In this document: positions 18,810-26,207 of the stretch, piece after piece
Layout: every line of letters begins with the position of its first letter
Numbering within the stretch: position 1 is the first letter of the stretch
Notes under the pieces: generated by a model
What the model was told of the DNA's origin: nothing
The model's database searches: none
What the model saw: only the letters and a program-made list of their open reading frames with translations
Program-made: the position numbers and the translations under genes
DNA from: Elysia marginata
Taxonomy: Eukaryota > Mollusca > Gastropoda > Plakobranchidae
Length of the DNA: 26,207 nt
Direction: 5' to 3'
Assembly (NCBI GenBank): GCA_019649035.1
Contig: BMAT01012316.1
Span: forward strand, 219,951-246,157

Positions 18810-19050
18810 TTATAGCCCTGATTGATTGATTGAAGGATATTTTTACAAGCCCAATTCCACTCCAAAGGTGCTCTCAGGGCTTGGGTCCCAATTACAATGT
18901 ACGGGCTGCCACCCAGAGACTAGCGGGGATACCATGATTTAGCCTCAGCCGGTCACATTATAATGACACCGACCCAACCAATAGGGGCTCGAACCCGCGA
19001 CCTCTGGGCCATGAAGCGAGGCCACTACCAACTGAGCTTTATAGCCCTGA
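18810..19050 (-). repeat. 12-bp TSD pair around SINE-B copy 2
   Basis: TTATAGCCCTGA at 18810-18821 and at 19039-19050 match exactly and enclose the minus-strand SINE. Confidence 0.88.
18822..19038 (-). mobile_element. SINE family B, copy 2, with tRNA-like head
   Basis: Read on the minus strand it opens with AGCTCAGTTGGTAG (A box), followed by GGTTCGAGCCC (B box). The shared family body follows, with GGTTGGGTCGGTGTC, GGTATCCCCGCTAGTCTCTG and GAGAGCACCTTTGGAGTGG, ending in the (TCAA)n tail. The first few bases of the ancestral tRNA are missing, and the TSD starts right there. This copy reveals the promoter-bearing head that the plus-strand copy at 2966-3132 lacks. Confidence 0.93.
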
Positions 19051-19373
19051 GATAAATAAGAAAATAAAATATGTTCTAAAAGGATTCAAGAAGTTTTACA
19101 GCTTGAAGCATCCATCGAGTAAAACGAAAAACAAATATGATCATTTTGACCCTTTAAAGATTGCAAAATCATATTCCTTATTAGTTTAAACAGACTGGCA
19201 TTCGGCGTTAATAAAAAATAGATATGCACAACTTCAATGTGATAAAACACTGTTTTAAAGTTTGTTTACTCCGTTGGTATTACACATACCAAAAGTTAAC
19301 GCCACCACCTTATTACTGAAAAGCAACTTTAAAAGGCTTTTACTCTTTGAAACGTATAGAAACATTCATACTT
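19051..19373. other. No gene recognised
   Basis: About 320 bp of AT-rich sequence between the SINE and the AGT microsatellite. Nothing else is seen. Confidence 0.5.
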
Positions 19374-19620
19374 AGTGGTAGTAGTAGTAGTTGTGGTAGT
19401 AGTAGTAGTAGTTGTAGTAGTAGTAGTAATAGTAGCAGTAGTAGTAGTGGTAGTAGTATTAGTAGTAGTAGTAATAGTAGTAAGAGTAAAACTAGTAGTA
19501 GTAGTAGAAGTAGTGGTAGTAGTATTTGTAGTGGTAGTAGCAGTAGTAGTAGTAATAGTAGTAGTAAGAGTAAAACTAGTAGTAGTAGTAGTACTTGTAG
19601 TGGTAGTAGTAGTAGTAGTG

Positions 19621-19666
<46 letters not shown>

Positions 19667-19730
19667 AAGTAGTACTAGTAATAATAATAATAATAATAGT
19701 AATAGTAGTAGTACTAGTAGTCGTAGTAGC

Positions 19731-19816
<86 letters not shown>

Positions 19817-19850
19817 CAGTAGTAGTGGTTATAGTTGCAGTGATAACTAT
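19374..19850. repeat. Long imperfect AGT/ACT microsatellite
   Basis: About 470 bp built from AGT units with scattered GTG, AAT, AGC, AAG and CTAGT variants. There is a pure run of about 80 bp near 19733-19815 and a short (AAT)n patch at 19679-19696. Poly-Ser, poly-Val, poly-Thr and poly-Tyr frames on both strands (up to 226 codons) are products of the repeat and not genes. Confidence 0.97.
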
Positions 19851-20216
19851 TGTAGATGTTTTTGACGTTGTTATTATGAAGGCAGAAAAGCAAAATAGAA
19901 TACTTGCAGCACATCGCCCATCAACGCTTTCTTTTCTCTTCATCATTTTAACATCTACATCTGTGTCGTTATTGCCATGCTCCTGGTGTCAAATAGAACC
20001 CTCTATGTTTCTATACTTATATCGACCGTTGGTTACTGAGAAGGGACAGCTTTGACTGCGCAAAGGCTTTTTTTGAGTTCTTTGCGATTGTCAATGTTAA
20101 CTATCAATTTTTATACATTTTTCAGGGCTGTTTCGTCCTGCTCAAGAACACCTGCGTGTTGTCAGGCAGTTCATCTTCTTATAGTACATGCCAATATATA
20201 TATTAAGTACAGTTAC
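19851..20216. other. No gene recognised
   Basis: The unique sequence after the microsatellite contains only the tails of repeat-driven frames. No RNA gene or mobile element was seen. Confidence 0.5.
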
Positions 20217-20227
20217 TGAAGAGAGTT

Positions 20228-20517
20228 AAGTTGTTTGAATTTTAACGTCTCTTTTCAACTACAAGGTTATATCAGAGACGGCGCTTAGGACAATTGAAAG
20301 CGTGCTGCCACACTGTGATATAAGGAACGCTTTCATACACCTCACCCAGTCGAATTATCCTGACACTGGACCGACCAGACTTAGCACTAAATGCCAAACA
20401 CTAGGCGGATCAGCTGCTTATACCAATTTTAAAGTATTTGGTTTGACTCGGCCGGGGAACGAACCCACACCTCCCGATCTCCGAGCGAGTGTCTTATCGC
20501 TAGGCCACAGAGCCGGT
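20228..20517 (-). mobile_element. SINE family A, copy 4, full length, minus strand
   Basis: Read on the minus strand it starts ACCGGCTCTGTGGCCTAGCG, with a diverged B box GGTTCGTTCCCC. It shares the sub-family marks of copy 3 (AATTCGACTGGGTGAGGTGTATGAAAG, TTTCAATTGTCC). Possible TSDs TGAAGAGAGT (20217-20226) and TGAAGAGGGT (20518-20527) differ at one base. The body has more private changes than copy 3, so it is probably older. A 72-codon frame across it (20302-20520) is spurious. Confidence 0.92.
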
Positions 20518-20527
20518 TGAAGAGGGT

Positions 20528-22549
20528 AGGTGATACGGCTGATTGTGAGATTGTACAATGATAATAGAGATGAGGCTTATAATTTTTTTTATTAATTTTT
20601 TTTAAAAAGTTATCTCTGTATTTTTTAATTAAAATTGCTTTACTAACAACATTAATTTTTTTACAGTTAGTAATAACCTCTTCTTCCTCGTATCACACTA
20701 TACAAGAAGAACTATTTACTCCATATTTTATATGCATATAATACAAAACTAAATGGTATTATACTATTAATTTATGATTCATCTTGTCACTGTCACAGCC
20801 TCTGTGGAAATTCTTTTCAACCGATAACCAATCATTTTACAGCTGGACATAAACCCATTCAGCTTGATTTTCGGCCAGTCACCCAAAGCCTGGTCAAACC
20901 TTAGTCCAGCTAGTTAATTGTTATCATAAGTATAGCTGTTTGCATAGCGAAGACTTAGCCTGTTGCCACAAGATATGACTTGATAAGTTTCGATGTCGGG
21001 TGATTAGCTGGCTCGTCGAGTCGCGCTGCCATGGAGAGGATAGGCACGATAAGAGAGAGAAAGAGACAGAAAGACAGACGGAGAGAGATATTTGCACACT
21101 ATTGCATCAGCACATCTACCAGTCGAATCGAGCTATAGTATTCGGATTATCCATTTTTATCCCGCTTTGAAAATATACACTTATAATCCGAATTTCGGAT
21201 AATTAAAATTATACAAACTTAAATTATTCAAATTAATGCTCAAATTAATTTTTAATGCTCGTATTTTGTTCCAACCGGGTTCTGAATATCTGAACCGGAC
21301 TGTGTTTGTGACGGCACTTGTCAATGTCACATGTCTCAAGTCCATAGGAGAAAAGGCTAACTATAGTTGTTGTTATTATTGGCCTTTGGGCTTGTCAATT
21401 TTTAATGCAACGTATTGAAACTACATCAGCTCTGAAAAATCCGTCCTATACACAGTCTTATATTTGATCTTCAAGCGCTGTTGTACACACAAAATCTCTT
21501 ACAGTGACATTCATTGTACATCCAAAATTTTAATAAAGTGAAATTCAAACCAAGCGGCTTACCAATTCGTAAGAAAAGTAGATCTGGGGAGCATTCCAAA
21601 AGATGTACAATTTGTTAACAACATCTTATTCTAAGGGTAATTACCCATATAAATATTAACATGAAACAAAATGGCTTTTAGTTTGAATCGGCCCGTTTTC
21701 GAAATATTGGTGATTAAATCTTTGTTTCGTGACGATACTCATAGATAACTACCATAAAACTCATAGACTTCTATTAAAAGATGGTACTTGCGAGTACCGT
21801 CAAGAAACAAAAGGTTATACATGTACCTGTGATTAGGCACTCAACGTGATTCAGTTCGCCAAAGCGACCCATTTGCTCACGGCATACCACAAGTCGATAG
21901 GGATGCGACTTGCTGTATCTTAATCGATTTTTGAGTGACTCATAATTTTTCCAAAGTAACGGCAACATCTATAAAAACACATACATTTTGCTTAGCGCTC
22001 ACCACAAGGTCAACTGCGAGGTGTGCTTCGACCTCGACTTGTTTCCAAAACAAGGTTTCTTTAAATTGTCGGCTGGGTCGCTATAGTAGTACAGGCCGAA
22101 AACCCCTTTAGTAGGCCCTATCTTGAATATTTATTAATAGAAAAATATTTGTTTTCTTATCATTAAATTTCTTTAAATTTCTTATGTCTTTTTAGAAAAA
22201 AAATTGCAGCAACACACATAGCTGTGTTTTTACAGGGATCGAGGGTAACATTTTTTTTTTCAAAGCAGCCTTATTTTCTTTGCTGGCATGCACCATAAAA
22301 CAACAGAGTCATGACCTTTTGTCACAGCCTCGTTCCTCTTGCACAAGACAATGAAAAAATATGCCAGTGTAGCGCCATTTTGTCAACTTTTTAAAATTGA
22401 ATCGATAACGCAACTGAGATCTGTTATACTTATAGAAATTGGTCAATTGATCAAAAGAGAGAATGCCAAATTTTACATTGTATTAGGCATAGCCAATTTC
22501 ATGAAGTACAACAAAGTTGTTTGTGACTGACACTATTTTTTTTTCAAGA
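20528..22549. other. No gene recognised
   Basis: AT-rich DNA with frames of 60 to 64 codons (21236-21418, 21774-21968, 22339-22530) and no recognised product. There is a purine-rich GA patch near 21049-21090. Near 21140-21205 the motif ATCCGAA or its complement occurs three times, twice as an imperfect palindrome (ATAATCCGAATTTCGGATAA). Confidence 0.5.
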
Positions 22550-22740
22550 ACTTTTAATACAGTATATCGTGTCCAGCTCGGATGTTTCGAACCTCATTAG
22601 AACGGATTTTAACATTCAATTTTAAAAAAAAAATCAAATTACCGGTATCGGTATGTATTACAACAGGAGAACAAAATCGGTAATTTTAAAAATCTATGTT
22701 CTATTTAAATTAAATGGACTCGACTACAAGGGTTCTGACC
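22550..22740. repeat. Second copy of an unnamed dispersed repeat
   Basis: The counterpart of 18478-18680: CTCGGATGTTTCGAACCTCAT, an ACCGGTATCGGTA motif and AAATGGACTC occur in the same order. Divergence is high and the ends are not defined. Confidence 0.38.
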
Positions 22741-23483
22741 TAAATCTACGTTACAACTTGGGAAAGACAATCTCTTCCGCATTCCTTCTAACAGATTGCG
22801 CATTTCTGTGTGAGGCTCGATAGGAAAAAGTATAGGCAGCTTTAAGTTTAAAACAATGAACGCTCTTAGAACAATTTCGATGCACATAGAGGTAGATTTA
22901 GGTCAGTACCATTATAAACTTCTCCGTTTTATTCACCTCTAGGATTAAGAAGGGGTGCATTTAAAATTATTATGGTACCACGTGTTTATTTATTTCAAAA
23001 AAATTGAAAGGACATTGCGTGTTATTTATTTCAAGTTCACTCAAACTTTACAAAGATGTATTGTTTTTAGTGAAGCTTTTTAAAGAGCCATTTCAGAATA
23101 AGCCTCTCAAAGTTAACGCCTTGTTAAGTAAAAACTTTAATACAACCAGACAACTTGCAAACCAAGAAACCAAAAAAGAATAATACAAAACATAAATGCG
23201 TGTACAGAAACATTAGATTTAATTTACAAGAAATACTATTTAAAAAAAACCCAAGGCAAAAAAAAATTATCATACTATTTGAAATGATTAATACATAGCT
23301 ATTACTCTCACACAATAATCAATGAACATGCGTACACAGTACCGTAATGGGTTAAAATTGTCAAGTGCTTAAAAACAAAAACTCCGTCGTTAACGTCACT
23401 ATTGCCTAATCAAGTGCGCGCCGACACTCGATGTTTGTATTCATCCACACTCACATACAAACAAAATACAAACTCAGACATCC
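22741..23483. other. No gene recognised
   Basis: AT-rich sequence downstream of the PLAC8-like gene on its coding strand. It holds only short frames (22705-22887, 23124-23315) without recognisable product. Confidence 0.5.
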
Positions 23484-23489
23484 TTTATT
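23484..23489 (-). terminator. Candidate polyadenylation signal for the PLAC8-like gene
   Basis: AATAAA on the minus strand, about 350 bp past the stop codon of the PLAC8-like frame. It is the first canonical signal seen in that direction. It gives a plausible 3' UTR of about 370 bp. Confidence 0.4.
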
Positions 23490-23841
23490 TTTTTATCTCT
23501 TGGAATGAGAGTCTACAAGCGGCTTCAAATGTGGTGTACCCTTAAATCATCAATAAAATAAAGGAGTGTCGCATTTTGCGAAAGCCAACAAGAATTTACC
23601 TTTGAAAAAGAAAAGAAACAAAACATAAGTATTTTAAAAACAAGCATTTTTAACCCCACGTATGTTCATATAACTTATGTCCTTAATTTCTGGGGGCATA
23701 AATTTTGAAGACATTTTTGCAAGAGTTTAAGTATTTTCTTAGGTATTGCATGCATAATTTTGAAGGAGATATATGATACGTTCGGACAATGATAAGGAAG
23801 ACTTTAAGTATAGAAACAAAACGGCATCGGTCCCTTGGTCC

Positions 23842-24165
23842 CTAAGATCGCGCCATGCTGACAGCGCCTGGACTCTGCACCTCTTGCGCCTCCTGCACCA
23901 ACGCGCAAGGATTGCAGAATATAACAGTGAGCAAGTCAGTGCAGCAACCACCCTCGATGTTCCGACTCTCTCGGACCTTGCCACGCACGCTCACCAGAGC
24001 GACCAGGTCCAGTATGGGCACGAAGTAAGCCAGGCCACACAGAAGACAGTTCTCGCCCACCGCCTCGGCGTTCTTGCCAAACGTGTAGCAAGGCACAAAG
24101 TAGGTGATGAGGCACAGGCCAAGGTTGTCGAAGCAGCCGAAGAGACCATGCTGGAATTCACCCAT
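23842..24165 (-). CDS. PLAC8/cornifelin-family Cys-rich protein
   Basis: This complete 107-codon frame reads as a PLAC8-domain protein almost from end to end. It has GLFGCFDNLGLC (7-18), YFVPCYTFGKNAEAVGENC (22-40), LLCGLAYFVPILDLVALV (41-58, hydrophobic), a basic RGKVRES (61-67), IEGGCCTDLLTVIFCNPCAL (70-89) and VQEAQE (90-95). Cysteines at 11, 18, 26, 40, 43, 74, 75, 84 and 87 follow the family pattern, and the CYxxGKNAE and CALxQEA boxes are diagnostic. PLAC8 proteins are small membrane-associated or cytoplasmic proteins with varied reported roles, so no specific function is claimed here. Length is normal for the family. The ATG has a good context (ACACAATGG). A CTAACAG acceptor-like site 27 bases upstream could join a 5' UTR exon. 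The frame is intact and GC-rich among AT-rich neighbours. One uninterrupted exon could mean an intron-poor gene or a retrocopy. Confidence 0.9.
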   Translation of the reverse strand: MGEFQHGLFGCFDNLGLCLITYFVPCYTFGKNAEAVGENCLLCGLAYFVPILDLVALVSVRGKVRESRNIEGGCCTDLLTVIFCNPCALVQEAQEVQSPGAVSMARS

Positions 24166-24442
24166 TGTGTTGGTCGGTCGCGATTTGTTCAGCTGTTAGT
24201 TACAGATCTGCATGTGCAAAAGACAAAGGAAGACATTGTTAATTCTTATGAACCTTTTCCTATAAACAACGGCTTGCAAAATGATATTGATTAAGACCTG
24301 GATTGGCTAAACAAAATATGGACACTGGTTCTGTGCGGGACAATCAAAGTGCAGCATCTGAGTGTAAACAATATCGAAGATACTGCACTTTGGTTGCCCC
24401 GAGCAGCGTTCACTAGAATGCTTTGCTCCTTTCTTTTCAAGG
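24166..24442 (-). other. Upstream region of the PLAC8-like gene
   Basis: On the minus strand this is the 5' flank of the PLAC8-like frame. No clear TATA box was found. Acceptor-like TGTAACTAACAG ends 27 bases before the ATG and TTGCACATGCAG lies just further upstream, so the first exon may be elsewhere. Confidence 0.3.
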
Positions 24443-24592
24443 CTACGATCCATTTGAGCCACTGCCATTGGAGCCACTAAAGTGTAACATGCCATTTTGA
24501 GCCACCTTAACTCGGAATCAATTCTGATAAAATTAATAATGTCATTTTTGAGCCGCCTTGGCTCAGTATCGATTCTGATGAATAACGGATTT
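24443..24592. repeat. Short direct repeats upstream of the PLAC8-like gene
   Basis: CATTTTGAGCCACCTTAACTC (24493 on) and CATTTTTGAGCCGCCTTGGCTC (24543 on) begin two units of about 50 bp that stay similar through ATCAATTCTGAT / ATCGATTCTGAT. A partial third unit (CCATTTGAGCCACTG, GGAGCCACTAAAG) precedes them. A 116-codon minus-strand frame (24307-24657) takes its internal repeat (FIRIDTEPRRLK, FIRIDSELRWLK) from these units and is not considered a gene. Confidence 0.65.
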
Positions 24593-24659
24593 GATGGTCT
24601 AATGTTTTGCACCATCCGTTCGCCAAGGGTGCCTAAAAGGATATTTTTCTTCACCAACT

Positions 24660-25359
24660 TAAGTACACTTTTTGCCCCTGATCACCAGGGAGAGGCGGAT
24701 GTGGGACTTCGAGCAGGATATGATGTTAGTCCATGTTTCTCGAACGAACAACAACTTTTTACATTCTACTTTGGATGCAACCAACACATGACCCTAGTTT
24801 ATTAGTACCGAAATCAGAATAGATCCTCAGCAGGAGTAGATGCCTTGATTCTTTGATATTTACATCGTTTCTTTTGGGCCGGTCCTTGACAGCAAACTAT
24901 TTCTAGAGACAGAAATAGTCGTAACTATACTAATAACTTAAAGGAGAAGAATACCTAGAACTCCCAACGGTCCAGTTTGTCTATGTTGAGGCCTGTTGAA
25001 TAGGTTATCTTGAATTTTAAGCACAGACTACTTTGACCGGCGAGTGTCGATTGAAAAAAAGGTATCAATTGCAAATAAGTAGGTATCACTTTAAATAGCT
25101 CACACTGCTTACTTAGATTTAGTTACGCGCATAGAGAACAGTGACTACCCTTTTTCGCATTGGATGGATTAGCGAAATTACTCAGTCTCCTGTCCTTTCC
25201 ACAGAGGAAATTTTAACGAGAATACACGTCACTGGTAACTTAGGAGTTAATTCCAAGTCGATCGAGAATAATATGTATATCATACCTCGTTAAAGTTTAT
25301 AAAATAGACCATATATGCCACGGATTATTTGTCGATCTAGAACTTTGTTGTTATGATTG
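24660..25359. other. No gene recognised
   Basis: Mixed-composition sequence. No frame beyond the end of a 102-codon one (24497-24805), no recognised product and no repeat family match within the window. Confidence 0.5.
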
Positions 25360-25590
25360 TGCATTCGGAAATAAGGTCCTTCGTTGACACTTACTCAGTC
25401 CACGGGTAAAACGGGTACCTGGCTAAAGACAGTGCTTGAAATTTGTGGAATTGATTATTTGAGCGTCTAACAGGTTGCCGTACTGTAATACTCTGAAATA
25501 TGAGTGGAATTTGCTCAGGTGTGTTTAGGCCTGCTGGGGTAAAAATGTAAATATATGAGACTGCCTTCGGCGGTGGAGGACGCTAAACAT
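25360..25590 (+). mobile_element. SINE family C, second copy, 5'-truncated
   Basis: The CORE-like region and 3' body match the minus-strand copy at 3211-3523: CACTTACTCAGTCCAC, GGGTACCTGGC, CAGTGCTTGAAATTTGTGG, TATTTGAGCG, CTCTGAAATATGAGT, GGCCTGCTGGGG and GACTGCCTTCGG. The tRNA head is absent. A dozen or more substitutions and small gaps separate the copies, so both look old. An ATTTATTATTTATTT stretch follows the 3' end and may be its tail. Confidence 0.82.
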
Positions 25591-26207
25591 ATTTATTATT
25601 TATTTACTTACTCTAAAGAGCTTTTTTGTTGTTTTTAATTTATCACCTTTTTTATAAAGGGGGGGGGCGCTTTTTCGTTTGACGTGGACAAAAAATTAAC
25701 TCAATCAGTCTAAAACCCGGTTGTCTATTTTTGCTTGATAAATAGAGATTTAAAACACCATTTAAGTCTCGTTAAACTGACACAAAGGCAAAACTTATTT
25801 TTGCGATTTAAAAAGACGTTTTTACAAGGGGATAAGGTTAAAGCGTACAGGATTTCTTTTAAAAAACCCACCAGTCCATATCTTTTGAAATTTAACTGGC
25901 AAGTAAACATATACTGTTAGGGCTACGAAATTCCAAAGACTTTCAGTTTTAATATGAAGTTTATTTGTGCGAGCATCCTATAAACAACAATTTAAAAAAA
26001 AATGGAAGCCTAATAAAGATTTTGTAAAACCATACAATGCTATCTTTTCTAAAAAAACAAAAAAACAAAATCCTGCTATGTAGGTCTATTTTGTCATTAC
26101 ATGCACACAAAATTTAATAGATTTTAACAAAAAGGTTGAGTTAAAGCAATTTTTGGACTCAGAGCCCTCATAGAGTACTCAAATGTCATGAAATAATTTT
26201 AAATGTT
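25591..26207. other. No gene recognised
   Basis: AT-rich DNA with a G8 run near 25660-25668 and complementary 61-codon frames on both strands (25725-25920). No product is recognised. Confidence 0.5.

Noticed and set aside
19329..20055. Frames of up to 226 codons of poly-Thr, poly-Ser, poly-Val and poly-Tyr
   Set aside because: All are translations of the AGT microsatellite in different frames. The different homopolymers in each frame and strand show there is no coding constraint.
13684..20520. tRNA genes at the SINE-A heads
   Set aside because: Four copies share long non-tRNA bodies, tails and TSDs, so they are retroposed SINEs and not tRNA genes.
23773..24294. 173-codon plus-strand frame antisense to the PLAC8-like gene
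   Set aside because: It lies wholly opposite a clear PLAC8 domain and extends only a little past it. It has no recognisable motif and is explained by the codon bias of the sense gene.
24307..24657. 116-codon minus-strand frame with internal repeat
   Set aside because: The protein repeat comes only from the local DNA direct repeats. No domain is recognised and the frame lies in the 5' flank of the PLAC8-like gene.

Overview
The window looks like nuclear DNA from an animal, most likely a mollusc and perhaps a heterobranch gastropod. It is AT-rich, with almost no open frame of gene size. It is seeded with short tRNA-headed SINEs, a non-LTR retrotransposon, a solo LTR, microsatellites and minisatellites. 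There is no bacterial organisation: no operons and no ribosome-binding sites. The taxon is inferred from the repeat mix (a CORE/MIR-type SINE whose tRNA head gives a spurious WESNPRPPDHKSDALTTEPH peptide, and an RTE-like LINE) and from an invertebrate-type PLAC8 gene. No database search was possible.

Layout. Positions 1-2950 hold a GAT/ATT microsatellite and otherwise nothing recognised. Positions 2950-3523 hold two SINEs from different families, and 4191-4385 a MITE-like inverted repeat. A 3.3-kb RTE-like LINE lies on the minus strand at 5672-8945. It is close to full length but dead, with at least five frameshifts and one lost endonuclease residue. A near-perfect 91-bp tandem duplication (9009-9190) and a 35-bp minisatellite (about 10554-10885) follow. 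Positions 12884-13262 carry a run of splice-acceptor-like repeats leading into two candidate exons (13262-13362 and 13505-14125), the second interrupted by a SINE. Positions 14304-15315 hold a truncated SINE and a 674-bp solo LTR with a 5-bp target-site duplication. More SINE copies lie at 17082, 18822 and 20228, with an inverted-repeat element near 17841 and a roughly 470-bp AGT microsatellite at 19374-19850.

The one convincing host gene is a PLAC8/cornifelin-family Cys-rich protein of 107 residues on the minus strand (23842-24165), complete in one exon. It sits in a GC-rich island within AT-rich DNA and has a minus-strand AATAAA about 350 bp downstream. The rest reads as intergenic or intronic sequence built by retroposition. 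Three SINE families and the LINE are all marked by TSDs, 5' truncation or simple-repeat tails, the usual marks of target-primed reverse transcription.

The least explained signals are the acceptor-like array with its two candidate exons and a 69-codon spliced frame, the palindromic target of the solo LTR, and two unassigned inverted-repeat elements. I found no convincing new multi-gene system.
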